DNA from: Chrysaora quinquecirrha
Taxonomy: Eukaryota; Cnidaria; Scyphozoa; Semaeostomeae; Pelagiidae
Direction of reading: 5' to 3'
DNA: 64,000 nucleotides
NCBI GenBank assembly: GCA_014526335.1
Contig: JACTAT010000052.1
Location: 1,813,001 to 1,877,000 of the forward strand
The notes under the pieces were generated by a model that searched no databases, was not told where the DNA came from, and saw nothing but the letters and a program-made list of their open reading frames with translations. How positions within the stretch are numbered: position 1 is the first letter of the stretch; the number at the start of each line of letters is the position of its first letter. Below, one piece after another: positions 12,141 through 23,789 of this stretch. Both the position numbers and the translations under genes were made by a program.

Positions 12141-12481
12141 GGGCTATGGTGAACTAGAATCTAACAGGCTCTGTCATTGGCTAATTTGAATTTTCTCATT
12201 TGCGTACAACAGAATGAGTAAAAAAATTCTGAAAATCTGACACAGGGCATGTATATAGACCTACATTACATGAACATCTTATCATTTTTAATTAAAACCA
12301 TGTAAATAGGAGTATTGCAAACAACAGACAGTGTAGAAGTGGGTCTCCTAGGTCTACTTGGTCTCACATACATAGAGAGATATACAGACAGCTGTGGAGA
12401 ACTGGAGGTCTCTTGTAGCAACTGAGCAACTGGGCAAACAGAGCAACCAAAGCAACTGAGCAAACAGAGCAATAGCATCAA
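12141..12481. other. Unique spacer in the satellite
   Basis: Non-TTAG sequence, with GCAACTGAGCAA-type words repeating near 12420-12470. No gene recognised. Confidence 0.4.
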
Positions 12482-13340
12482 ATAGAAATTTAATATTTAT
12501 TTGGAAGATTAAGAAATAAGAAATAAGTAAACAAAGAAAGAAGATTAAGCTAAGTTTCTATTTGTTGCTATTTTTAAACAATTCTCAAATTTGGCCGCCA
12601 AATTTGAGAATTGTTTAAAAATAGCAACAAATAGAAATTTAATATTTATTTGGAAGACTAAGAAATAAGAAATAAGTAAACAAAGAAAGAAGATTAAGCT
12701 AAGTTGCTTTTTGTTGCTATTTTTAAACAATTCTCAAAATTGGCCGCCAAATTTGAGAATTGTTTAAAAATAGCAACAAATAGAAATTTAATATTTATTT
12801 GGAAGATTAAGAAAAAGGAAATAAGTAAACAAAGAAAGAGGATTAAGCTAAGTTTTTATTTGTTGCTATTATTAAACAATTCTCAAATTTGGCCGCCAAA
12901 TTTGAGAATTGTTTAAAAATAGCAACAAATAGAAATTAAATATTTATTTGGAAGACTAAGAAATAAGAAATAAGTAAACAAAGAAAGAAGATTAAGCTAA
13001 GTTTCTATTTGTTGCTATTGTTAAACAATTCTCAAATTTGGCCGCCAAATTTGAGAATTGTTTAAAAATAGCCACAAATAGAAATTTAATATTTATTTGG
13101 AAGACTAAGAAATAAGAAATAAGTAAACAAAGAAAGAAGATTAAGCTAAGTTGCTTTTTGTTGCTATTTTTAAACAATTCTCAAATTTGGCCAAATTTGG
13201 GAATTGTTTAAAAATGGCAACAAATAGATATCTAATGTTTACTTGGAAGACTAAGAAATAAGAAATAAGTAAACAAAGAAAGAAGATTAAGATAAGTTTC
13301 TATTTGTTGCTATTTTTAAACAATTCTCAAATTTGGCCGC
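12482..13340. repeat. 149-bp palindromic satellite, about six units
   Basis: The GGCC centre recurs at 12593, 12742, 12891, 13040, 13189 and 13335 (149-bp steps, the last 146). Each unit is centred on an almost perfect palindrome with arms of about 40 bp, containing TTTAAACAATTCTCAAATTT and its complement. Units are separated by an AAGAAATAAG-rich linker. The short open frames here are repeat translations. Confidence 0.9.
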
Positions 13341-14165
13341 TTAGTTAGTAAGTAAGTTAGTAAGTTAGTTTGCTTATAACATGTATAGTTAGCAAACATG
13401 CTTGTTTGATATTTAGTTAATTAGTTAAATAGTTAGTTAGTTGGTTAGTTAGCTCGCCAGTTCGTTAGTTAGTAAGTAAGTTTGTTAGTAAATTAGATAA
13501 TTAGCGAGTTTCTTTGTTTGTTAGTTAGTCAGTTAGTTGGTAAGCTGGTTAGTTTTGTTGCAAGCATAGCTTGTAAGTTAGCTATTTAGTAATATATAGA
13601 GTTAGTTAGTTAGTTGGTTAGTTAGTTGTTTAGTTAGTTGTTTAGTTTGTTGGTTAGTTAGTTAGCCAGTTTTGTAGTTAGTAAGTTAGTTTGTTAGTAA
13701 CTTAGATAGTTAGCAAACTTGTTTGTTGGTTAATTAGTTAGTTAGTTAGTAAGCTGGTTAGGTAGGTTGCAAGCAAAGCTTGTATTTTAGTTAGCTAGTA
13801 TGATGCTGAGTTAATTAAATAGGAGATTATATAGTTGGTCAGTTAGTTGGTTAGTTAGTTAGTTAGATATTTAGTTAGTTAGTTAGTTAGTTTGTTAGTT
13901 AGTTTTTTAGTTTGTTAGTGAATTAGATAGTTAGCGAGTTTGTTTTTTTCTTAGTTAGCTAGTTAGTTAGTAAGCTGGTTGGTTAGGTTGCAAACATAGC
14001 TTGTATATTAGTTAGTTAGTTAGTAATATAGAGAGTTATTTAGTTAGTCAGTCAGTTAGTTAGTTAGTTTGATAGTTAGCTGGTTAGTTAGTAAGTTAGT
14101 TTGCTTATAACATGGATAGTTAGCAAACTTGCTTGTTTGATATTTAGTTAGTTTGTTAGTTGCCT
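13341..14165 (+). repeat. TTAG-rich satellite array, part 2
   Basis: Same landmarks as part 1 (CAAGCATAGCTTG, TTAGCGAGTTTG). Confidence 0.8.
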
Positions 14166-14635
14166 TGTTGTAAGAAACAAACAGAATCGGTGAAAAAATT
14201 GGTCTGGGGGGCGTGGGCGATTTTTTAAAAATTTATTTCCCCCCAAGGCCTTTTGCCCCTTACAGCTCCCTCGTAGACTTTATGGTTTTGACGGCTAGTC
14301 CAAATGTAAGTGCTTTCAAAATGCTACAAGAAAAGTACTTACTTTCCCAGTCCAAAGCATCTAGCTTTGCGAAAATTAAAGTTTTAGATTTTCAAATTAG
14401 GCCAAAATTTAGGCCATTACAAAAAATTTTCGACATCTTCGCATAAAATTTTCAAATCCTTTGCTTCAGAGCATCCACCATGCCGAAAACGCTGTTAAGT
14501 TAGGCCTACAACGTTGACTAAAGATACTATTACTCAAATTTAGGCCTGCCCGATCAACTGGAACAAAATAAATGCAATTCAATATTTAGTTGCCATATGG
14601 CAACTGTGGCCCATAAAGGGTTAATTAGGATGCAA
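14166..14635. other. Non-satellite island
   Basis: A GGGGGGCGTGGGCGA stretch followed by text with AATTTAGGCC words. No gene or clear element ends seen. Confidence 0.4.
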
Positions 14636-16018
14636 GCAAAGTAGTACAATACAGACTTAGTTGGTTAGATGGTTATATAGTGAGTTAAATATTTGGTTAG
14701 TTAGTTAGTTAGTTACTTAGTCTGTTCAAAATTACATGGTTAGCAAGTTTGTTGATTGTTTAGTTAGTTACTTTGCTAGTAAATAAGATAATTAGCGAGT
14801 TTGTTTGTTTGTTAGTTAGTTAGTTAGTTAGTTAGTAAATTTATTATTTAGGTTGCAGGCAAAGCTTATATGTTAGTTAGTTACTAAGATACAGAGTTAG
14901 TTAGTTAGGTGGTTATATAGTTGATTAGTCAGTTGGTTAGTTAGTTAGTTATTTTGTTAGTTAGTTAGTTAGTTAGTTAGCTTGTTAGTGAATTAGATAT
15001 TTAGCAAGTTTGTTTGTTAGTTAGTTAGCTAGGTAGCTAGTAAGCTCATTAGTTACGTTCCAAACACAGCTTGTATGTTAGTTAGTTAGTAATATAGAGA
15101 GATAGTTAATTAGTTAGTTAGTTAGTTAGTTAGTTTGATAGTTAGCAAATTAGTTGGTTAGTAAATTAGATAGTTAGCGAGATTGTAGATTAGTTAGTTA
15201 GTAAGTTAGTTAGTTGGTTAGTAAATTAGATAATTGTCGAGCTTGTTTGTTGGTTAATTAGTTAGTTTGTTATTAAGCTTGCTATTTAGGTTACAAGCAA
15301 AGCTTGTGTGTTAGTTAGATAAGAAGATGGATGTATGCTAGTTAGGTGGTTATTAGTGAGTTAGTTAGTTAGTTAGTTAGTTTGTTAGTGAATTAGATAT
15401 TTAGCGGGTTTGTTTGTTTGTTAGTTAGCTAGATAGTTAGTAAGCTGGTCAGTTAGGTTGCAAGCCTTGCTTGTATGTTAGTTTGTTAGTTTAAAGGGAG
15501 TTAGCTAGTTTGTTAGTTTATTAGTTAGTTAGATAGTTTGTTAGTTAGAAAGTTAGTTTGTTAGTAAATTAGATAGTTAGTGCGTTTGTTGTTTGCTTAG
15601 TTAGTTAGTTAGTTAGTAAGCCAGTAAGTTTGTTTGCAAGCATAGCTTGTAAGTCAGCTAGTCAGTAAGATAAAAGTTAGTTAGTTAGTTGGTTAGTTAG
15701 TTTTTTATTTAGTTAGTTTTTTGGTTAGTTAGTTAGCTAGTATGCTTGTTATTTAGGGCGCAAGCAAAGCTTATATGTTAGTTAGTTAGTAAGATACCGA
15801 GTTAGTTAGTAAGGCAGTTATATAGTTAGTTGGTTGGTTAGTTATTTAGTTAGTTAGCTAGTTAGTTAGTTAGTTAGTCAGTTAGCTGTTTAGTTTGTTA
15901 CTGAATAAGATGGTTAGCGAGTTTATTTGTTTGTTAGTTAGCTAGTTAGTTTGTGAGCTAGTTGGTTAGGTTGCAAACATAGCTTGTATTTTAGTTAGTT
16001 TGTAATATAGAGAGTTAT

Positions 16019-16049
<31 letters not shown>

Positions 16050-17119
16050 ATTTGATAGTTAGCAAGTTAGTTTGTTAGTAAATTAGATACTTAGCGAGCT
16101 TGTTTGTTTGTTAATTAGTTAGTTAATTAGTTTGTAAGCTTGTTTTTAAAGTGTTAGTTAGTTAGTAAGATACATAGTTAGTTAGTTAGTTAGTTAGTTA
16201 ACAATTTAGATAGTTAGCAATGTTGTCTGTTGGTTAATTAGTTAGTTAGTTAGTTAGTTAGTAAGCTTGATAGTTATGTTGCAAGCATTGAGTTAGTTAG
16301 TTAGTTACTTAGTTAGTTATTTAGTTAGTTAATTAGTTAGTTAGTTGGCTGGTTAGTTAGTTAGTTAGTTAGTTGGTTACTTTGTCAAATTGTTCGTTGG
16401 TTTGTTAGTTAGTTTGTAAGTACATTAGATAGTTAACGAGTTTGTTGGTTGTTTATTTAGTTAGTTTGTTAGTTTGTTAGTAAATTAGATAATTAGCAAG
16501 TTTGTTTCTTTGTTAGTTGGTTAGTTAGTTAGTAAGCTGGTTAGGTAGATTGCAAGCAAAACGTGTATTTTAGTTATTTGGTAAGATACAGTGTTATAGT
16601 TAGATAGTTGGTTACATATTTGGTTAGGTAGCTGGTTAGTTAGTTAGTTAGTTAGTTAGTAAGTTAGAGAGTTATTTTGTTAGTAAATAAGATAGTTAGC
16701 AAGTTTGTTTGTTTGTTAGTTAGTTAGTTAGTAAGCTTGTTATTAAGGTTGCAAGCAAAGCTTGTATTTTAGTTAGTTAGTAAGATACAGAGATAGTTAG
16801 TTAGGTCGTTATATAGTTGGTTAGTTTGTTAGTTAGTTAGTTAGCTAGTTTGCTAGTTGGTAAGTTAGTTTGTTAGTAAATTAGATAATTACCGACCTTG
16901 TTTGTTGGTTAATTAGTTAGTTAGTTAGTAAGTTTGTTGTTTAGGTTGCAAGCAAAGGTTGTATGTTAGTTAGTTAGTAAGATACCGAGTTAGTTAGTTA
17001 GATGGTTATATTGTTATGTAGTTAGTTGGTTAGTTATTTAGTAAGTTAGTTTGTTAGTAACTTACAGTTAGCGAGGTTGCTTCTTATTTAGTTTGTAAGT
17101 TAGTTAGTTAGTTAGTTAG
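14636..17119 (+). repeat. TTAG-rich satellite array, part 3
   Basis: Continues the higher-order TTAG repeat up to the assembly gap; its true length is unknown. Confidence 0.8.
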
Positions 17120-17619
17120 NNNNNNNNNNNNNNNNNNNNNNNNNNNNNNNNNNNNNNNNNNNNNNNNNNNNNNNNNNNNNNNNNNNNNNNNNNNNNNNNN
17201 NNNNNNNNNNNNNNNNNNNNNNNNNNNNNNNNNNNNNNNNNNNNNNNNNNNNNNNNNNNNNNNNNNNNNNNNNNNNNNNNNNNNNNNNNNNNNNNNNNNN
17301 NNNNNNNNNNNNNNNNNNNNNNNNNNNNNNNNNNNNNNNNNNNNNNNNNNNNNNNNNNNNNNNNNNNNNNNNNNNNNNNNNNNNNNNNNNNNNNNNNNNN
17401 NNNNNNNNNNNNNNNNNNNNNNNNNNNNNNNNNNNNNNNNNNNNNNNNNNNNNNNNNNNNNNNNNNNNNNNNNNNNNNNNNNNNNNNNNNNNNNNNNNNN
17501 NNNNNNNNNNNNNNNNNNNNNNNNNNNNNNNNNNNNNNNNNNNNNNNNNNNNNNNNNNNNNNNNNNNNNNNNNNNNNNNNNNNNNNNNNNNNNNNNNNNN
17601 NNNNNNNNNNNNNNNNNNN
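17120..17619. other. Assembly gap (500 N)
   Basis: Exactly 500 N at the edge of the satellite; a placeholder, so real size is unknown. Confidence 0.99.
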
Positions 17620-18046
17620 CGTTTGATTAGGGCCTTACAAGAAATGTTTGACAAAGGATGTTTTTGCGACGTGGCCAAACAGCAACACATTTCTCTTGAC
17701 AAGCAAATTGCAAATGTTTGACAAAAATGTTTGATCGTTTGATTAGGACCTTACAAGAAATATTTAACAAAGACTGTTTACTGACGTGGCCAACCGTTTA
17801 AACACTGTTTGATAAACAAATTCAAACAAATAATATTGCGTTGAAATTAAGCAACACGCGTGTGAAGCCGGGTTTAGACAATGCAAACAGAGAAGTTGGA
17901 TAGGTATTGAATATAATAAAGAATACATTTCTTTGCTTACTTTTACAACTATTGCCACGGGATAGTTAAGGAAAAGGATAAAAATACGGTAAGGATAACC
18001 AGGGATCTGCAGGAAAGGCATACGAAATTTTCAATGAATGAATTGC
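17620..18046. mobile_element. Fragment of a CAAACATTTG-word MITE family
   Basis: Two tandem pieces (about 17620-17700 and 17715-17815) share GTTTGATTAGGGCCTTACAAG, ATGTTTGACAAA and GACGTGGCCAA. The same vocabulary recurs at 24493-24825, 37745-37925, 40555-40680, 41245-41570 and 48530-48580. The rest of the stretch has no gene. Confidence 0.5.
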
Positions 18047-18420
18047 TACACTCTTTGTATTTTATAAGAAACTAAGATTTTTTCCCAGTACCAAAAGTTT
18101 CTTAATTTTTGGAGAATTTTGGTATTGAAAGTTTCTCAGCAGTTTCTTAGGGATCGAAACAGGTAATTTACGCTTAAATTTGACAAATAGAAGAAGCAAT
18201 ACAATTCATGTTAACATGAGCTGCTCTTTTGTAAAAATAGATCTTTAACATGTACAAAAAGTTCGTTTCTCGAGCCTATATTTCTAATTCTAAAGATTGT
18301 TGAGACCTGCGAGTTTCTTATCATTTTGGGTCGAGTACTGAAAGTTTCTTAACCAATATTGATCTCAGCACTGAGTTTCTTATACTGTAAACGAGTTTCT
18401 TATTAAAAAAAAAGAGTGTA
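18047..18420. mobile_element. Foldback MITE, TAAGAAACT family, copy 1
   Basis: Ends TACACTCTTTG...TTATAAGAAAC and GTTTCTTATTAAA...AGAGTGTA are inverted repeats. The interior carries many TAAGAAACTTTCAGTAC words in both orientations. The 26334 copy matches it in inverted orientation along most of its length. Confidence 0.75.
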
Positions 18421-18758
18421 TGAAAATTTGCAGGAATATCTTTTTTTTTTTATCAATAAGGTCTACAGGCCGAGATGGCCCCTAACCTAATTTACAAACA
18501 TAACCTAATATCAAGACTCGTCAAAAATTGATGTTTTCTTATAAATAGCGTGCAGGGACGGACATACCGGGGGGGTGTGGGGGGTGTGACACCCCCCCCC
18601 CAATGTTCTAGTGTTATTCGGTAAACTTAAGTCTTATTCGGTAAAAAATATTTTTTGAAATCATTTGTAGTTAGTTGACTCCCGAAGCATTAAATTTTTC
18701 TATTTTCTATTCTGCCATTTGTTGGCAAAAGGCATCTGTATCACATCTTGCAAAAGCT

Positions 18759-19174
18759 CACGCTAGCGAATCTATAATCGCTACTGTGGTGGATAATCAT
18801 TACTGTGGTGGTACTGTTTGCGTACTGTGGTGGTAGTTTCTGCGTACTGTGGTGGATAATCACTACTTGTGGTTGGTTATAATGCTTTATGTGGTGAATA
18901 CGAAATCATAGCAAAACTCTATAGATCAAGCAAGAAAAAACCACAAAATCCACCACAGTACGCCAAAACTGCCACCACCGCAAGCATAGTAACCCACCAC
19001 AAGTAGTGATTACCCACCACAGTACGCCAAAACTGCCACCACCGCAAGCATAGTAAACCACCACAAGTAGTGATTATCCACCACAGTACGCAGAAACTAC
19101 CACCACAGTACGCAAATAGTACCACCACAGTAGTGATTATCCACCACAGTAGTGATTATAGATTCGCTAGCGTG
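18759..19174. mobile_element. CCACCACAGTA foldback element, copy A
   Basis: Ends CACGCTAGCG...CGCTAGCGTG continue into inverted GAATCTATAATC. The flanking duplication is AAGCT (18754-18758, 19175-19179). The interior is built of CCACCACAGTA(GTGATTATC) words, in one orientation in each half, so most of it can fold back. It sits inside the hAT coding sequence. Confidence 0.85.
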
Positions 19175-19192
19175 AAGCTTATCAAATTGCCC

Positions 19193-19235
19193 CATTGAAC
19201 TATATATAAAAAGACTTTTTATATATAGTTCAATG
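19193..19235. mobile_element. 43-bp perfect palindrome with 8-bp target duplication
   Basis: Two 21-bp arms, CATTGAACTATATATAAAAA plus G and their complement, flank a single central A. The palindrome is bordered by AATTGCCC on both sides (19185-19192 and 19236-19243). It looks like two terminal repeats fused with no interior. It lies in the hAT coding sequence. Confidence 0.8.
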
Positions 19236-19449
19236 AATTGCCCTGACTGCGCCAGTGTCCGTAGCTAGTAATGAGCGCTCTTTTTCAAGGCTCAAGTTGC
19301 TGAAGACCTATTTGCGGTCAAAAATGACTGATCATCGACTGAATAACCTCATGATCATTGCTTGTGAAAGTGATGTAGTTGACAACATAGACGTTAATAA
19401 GCTTGCTGATAAATGGTCGAAACTGAAAGCAAGAAGAATTAAAGTTTGA
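19230..19449 (+). pseudogene. hAT transposase C-terminal dimerisation region
   Basis: The frame reads VSVASNERSFSRLKLLKTYL, then a stretch ending in KLKARRIKV and a stop at 19449. This is the hATC dimerisation motif of hAT transposases. The frame can be followed upstream across the two palindromic insertions to about 18720. The N-terminal zinc finger and catalytic regions are absent. Confidence 0.85.
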
Positions 19450-19772
19450 CATCAATATTTGAAATTGCTGTTACATAAAGCGAACATTAGCGAAATTATA
19501 TTTGCGAAAATAAATGTAAACATGGGCAATGGGTGTTTCCATCATTTTCTGAGTGTAATTGATATTTCTTGATTGGGAGGGTGGCGAATGTCTACATTCC
19601 TTTCCAAAAAACTATGATTTTGTAACCGATTTTTAACTAGAAAAAAATATATAAAAGGGCGTTGCCCGCCTTTTCCGCCAAAGTAAAGGGCGTGTCCCTA
19701 AAAAATTTTTTTGACTTTTTCAGCCTGGCACCCCCCCAGTCGTTGTCTGTTAAATCCGTCCCTGATAGCGTG

Positions 19773-20241
19773 TAAGCTAGAATCAAAACGCCTAAACGCC
19801 TAAACCAGAAGTGAACAGATGAATTGGTGAAAAATTGTCCGAACAAAATAAGAAACTTTTTTTAGTACTACAAGTAAAATCTACTATCTACAACTCGAGG
19901 TAGGTTTCTTGTAAAAAACTTGTACCTAACAACCAAATCTTCTAACTTAGTTAGCCTTTTTTACTGCTTTTAATTTAATTCTTTGAAAATTATTCGTTGT
20001 TTCGCGGCTCCATCCTACATCTTTTTTTTCTCAAATGAAACTTTGGAACTTTTAAGAAACTTTTTTCAAGGAAATATGTAGAGGAAAACATAAGAAACTT
20101 AAACTTTACTATATTCTGAATGGAAAAAGGTCCCGCGTCAGGTGTTAAAAACGGGTTTGCACTCATGCCGTCAGGTGAAGCGAAAAGTCCGTACAACTCA
20201 AAAACTAGATTCACAAGTCAGTTTTAAAACAAATTATACAC
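19773..20241. other. Non-coding, TAAGAAACTT words
   Basis: AATAAGAAACTTTTTT and related words (19850-20105) suggest a degraded member of the TAAGAAACT family. No gene. Confidence 0.35.
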
Positions 20242-20608
20242 TACACTCTTTTTTTTTATAAGAACCAGGAAATTTTGATTGAGGCTGGCTGTTCTTAAGT
20301 TTTTGCCTTTTTTGAGCCTGAAATGTTCTTAATCTGTTCTTAATTCCTTGGCTACTGGGACATCGAGATTTTGTCAGTGAATGTCTTTAGTAGTAATAGG
20401 GTTGTGTAAAAATGGAGCATGCTTGTCCATTTCATTGTTTGCTTGCTTTTTACGTTGTCTGACTGTCGTACTTTCATATTTAGCTGATATTTCTCAGGGC
20501 TTATGAAAACGCCCAGCCTCAGCTTGTTCTTATCTTGTTCTTAAAAATCTGGGCAAAATCCAGGCTCGTATTCTTATAAAATTGTTCTTATAAAAGAAAA
20601 AGAGTGTA
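20242..20608. mobile_element. Foldback MITE with TACACTCTTTTTTTT ends, second subfamily
   Basis: TACACTCTTTTTTTTTATAA at the left is matched by an inverted TTCTTATAAAAGAAAAAGAG plus TGTA at the right. The interior repeats GTTCTTA words instead of TAAGAAACT. 367 bp, non-coding. Confidence 0.75.
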
Positions 20609-21639
20609 TGTGAATAGGGGAATATCGAACCTAAAAGAAATCTTCACACGTTTGGAGAAATCTCTTGCAAAGCTCAGCTCAAGCAAGCAAAACACGTTTT
20701 GTTTCTATAGGAATCTTGTTGGGTATACGAACTCTTTCTAGTATGAGTGAATTCCATCAAATTCGGTTGTTTTGGATACTGTATATCAAAATATCAAATA
20801 TAATATGAAAATATGATAATATGATAATATGAAAATATAAAAAATAATGAATATACAAAATAAATTATGATTTACCTTGATAATAAACGTTTGCTGTTTC
20901 GATGACGTTGTTTCAAAGTTTCAGCTTACAGACTTGAATCAAAACACGACGCAAAAATATAACCAAAAACAAGCGTAATCTGAGTCCTTGTAATGTAACA
21001 TGAGCATTGAAAGTAATCAAAATCCAGATCAAAATATCCCAAACGTCTGAAAAACAGAATGATAGGTCTCGACTTGTCAGAAGATTGGTGCAAATGCGAT
21101 CTTTCTAAATCACGTATCTCAAAATTCACGCGTCTTCACAGGATTTTTGATTTGTGTCACTCGTTTATTGCGACCCAGTGACAGCCCTGAGGGCATCACA
21201 AATCAACCCCCTTTGAAGCGTCTTCTCCGGAACCGATGTGGCAGCGATGAAAGGTGACGTCATCTGCATCAAAAATGCCGAAATACCTAAATATTTGCGA
21301 AATGCTTTCCAGATTTACACAGAGCGGCGCGCGTACGCGTTGTTGTTGTTTGTCTATTTATGACTCGCAGATAAAGGGAATTGTATCAAAACAAATATGA
21401 TTTCGTTCAAAGAAAGCAGGCAAATGTTGATTCGAAGTTCTGAGCAAATTTGCTGTTCTGAAAAGTACCCCTGGGTTGGGCTTATTTCCGTTGCTATAAT
21501 AAATAGGTACTGTATTGGTTTAAGATCTTTGAGTGATTACATAAATTTATAAAATTCATATCCCGCCAACCGAAGGGGAACATACTCCGGAGGAGGGTTT
21601 TCCACACACTTTTTCTATCAAAAAAACTCGTTTTAAACT
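20609..21639. other. Intergenic, no gene seen
   Basis: An AT-rich ATATGATAATATGAAAATAT run lies at about 20780-20870. The remainder is apparently unique with no recognised domain in any frame. Confidence 0.4.
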
Positions 21640-22175
21640 CACGCTAGCGAATCTATAATCACTACTGTGGTGGATAATCACTACTGTGGTGGTACTATTT
21701 GCGTACTGTGGTGGTATTTCCTGCGTACTGTGGTGGATAATCACTACTTGTGGTTGGTTTTGCGGTGGTGGCAGTTTTGGAGTACTGTGGTGGATAATCA
21801 CTACTGTGGTGGTACTATTTGCGTACTGTGGTGGTAGTTTTTGCGTACTGTGGTGGATAATCACTGCTTGTGGTGGGTTATAATGCTTTATGTGGTGAAT
21901 ACGAAATCAAAGCATAACTCTATAGATCAAGCAAGAAAAAACCACAAAATCCACCACAGTACGCCAAAACTGCCACCACCGCAAGCGTAGTAACCCACCA
22001 CAAGTAGTGATTATCCACCACAGTACGCCAAAACTGCCACCACCGCAAGCATAGTAAACGACCACAAGTAGTGATTATCCACCACAGTACGCAGAAACCA
22101 CCACCACAGTACGCAAATAGTACCACCACAGTAGTGACTATCCACCACAGTAGTGATTATAGATTCGCTAGCGTG
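21640..22175. mobile_element. CCACCACAGTA foldback element, copy B
   Basis: Same ends (CACGCTAGCG / CGCTAGCGTG) as copy A with target duplication AAACT (21635-21639, 22176-22180). It is 536 bp; the extra length relative to copy A is mainly in the left arm. The open frames of about 65-100 codons here are translations of the CCACCACAGTA words. Confidence 0.85.
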
Positions 22176-22419
22176 AAACTTAAAAAACATATTTTTTTAT
22201 AAAGAATTCACCTACATACCGCAAATCCTTGAATTGGCCCTTTGGAGGCTTGTGTATTTTTTACTTTGGAGGGGGCTTAGTCGAGGAAGGACTTAAACGA
22301 GGGGGGCTAATCAAATTCTTAACAAAATCATGATTTTTCTGTCATAACTCGATAAAGTATCAAAATGCACTCGAACGGCTATCTCATCTCACCATCTCAC
22401 CAATCCGCCTGGTAGATTT

Positions 22420-22835
22420 TCATCTGTCAGCCGGTGAATTCTTCAGAATTCTTCTCCACTCTCCTCGGTCTTCATATTCCCGAGTCTCAGCAACTTCTCT
22501 GAGTGACTTTCCTCTTCTCTGCAGCGCCTTATCCACACCTTCGATCCACCGCTTCCTCGGGCGGCCCACCGGACGCTTTCCTGCCGGCTTCCACTCAAGA
22601 TATCTTCTCTGCTTCCTCCCCTCATCCATCCTCATCACATGGCCGTACCAGCGCAGCCTGCCCCTTTCAACGTCATCCAGCAGAGGGGCAATGTTTAATT
22701 CTTCTCTAATGCTGAAACTTCTTATCCTATCTTTTCTGGTGACTCCCTTAATCAGTCTCAGTACTCTCATTTCTGCCGCTTGTAGCTTCGACTCGGTTTT
22801 AGATGTAAGGGACCAAATCTCAGAATCGTCATCTG
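22420..22835 (-). pseudogene. LINE (non-LTR retrotransposon) 3' coding fragment
   Basis: On the minus strand the frame reads SKTESKLQAAEMRVLRLIKG, RLRWYGHVMRMDEGRKQRRY, GKRPVGRPRKRWIEGV and ends near RRILKNSPADR. This is the conserved tail after the RT of many animal LINE ORFs (RTE-like clades and others). RT and endonuclease are missing, so it is a 5'-truncated insertion. Confidence 0.8.
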
Positions 22836-23439
22836 TTGGGCCTACAACATGACTTGTGGGAGACAGTAAGTGGAAAAACGTTAGCTAACGAACTTCAACA
22901 TGCAAAACATAAGAACGAAGAACAATTTCCTAACACAAGAAAGAGAATAAGCTTGGTTGTTTGACTTCTTAGTTACTAACAGTAATTCAATTGAGTCCTC
23001 AAGTTGCTTAATGTTAAGGTCAGTTCAGCCCTAGTTGCTTATTGAGCGGTTGCTTATTGAGGACTAATGTGACAACTTGTGGGTCTGTGACATACTCTCA
23101 CTATAAATTACTTTCTCTAGATTGTCAGGGTTCAAAACTCATCGTTGGTCGAATAACAAATACAAGCAGACGACCAGTTTTTCCGTCGGTATAAAAAACA
23201 GAGGACTATTTAATTAATATATTTTATAAAACGACTACAAGCCTACGGTGTTTCCTCCTCTGTTTCCCTTTGTTTACTCAGTTACTTATTTTCAATATTC
23301 CAATAAAATCCTGATATTTTTCTTGAATTAAATACCGTCATCCGTACCGATGAACATCATCATCGATATTAACTGATCCAAGAAACAAAACAACTACCAA
23401 CTAACTTGTACTTAGAAATTAACTAACCAGCTGACTAAG
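22836..23439. other. Intergenic, no gene seen
   Basis: TTGCTTATTGAG recurs near 23036-23063. Nothing coding recognised. Confidence 0.4.
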
Positions 23440-23686
23440 TAATTAACTAACTTACTAACTTACGACTAACTAACTAAGTAACTAACTAACTAAGTAACTA
23501 ACTTACTAACTAACTAACTAAGTAACTAACTAAGTAACTAACTAACTAACTACCTTGCTAACTAACTAACTTACAAGCTAACTAACTAACTAACTAACTT
23601 ACTAACTAAATAAGTAAATAAGTAATTAACTAACCAACTACCTAACCAACTAACTAACTATCTAACTTATTAACTAACTAACTAAT

Positions 23687-23741
<55 letters not shown>

Positions 23742-23749
23742 TTAACTTG

Positions 23750-23789
<40 letters not shown>

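Larger units (their letters stand above)
18553..19764 (+). mobile_element. Deleted hAT transposon with nested insertions
   Basis: Terminal CAGGGACGGA and TCCGTCCCTG form the inverted ends, flanked by the perfect 8-bp duplication ATAGCGTG (18545-18552 and 19765-19772), as expected for hAT. Only 1212 bp remain. The interior keeps the last part of a transposase gene, interrupted by a 416-bp foldback element and a 43-bp palindrome. Not autonomous. Confidence 0.88.

Noticed and set aside
8056..17119. Telomeric repeat tract
   Set aside because: The word is TTAG without the GGG of animal telomeres, interspersed with a complex higher-order unit, and the strand is opposite to that expected next to a telomere-primed PLE 3' end.
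17112..17702. Frame spanning the first N run
   Set aside because: Almost all residues are unknown; it only bridges an assembly gap. The same applies to frames over 33649-34290.
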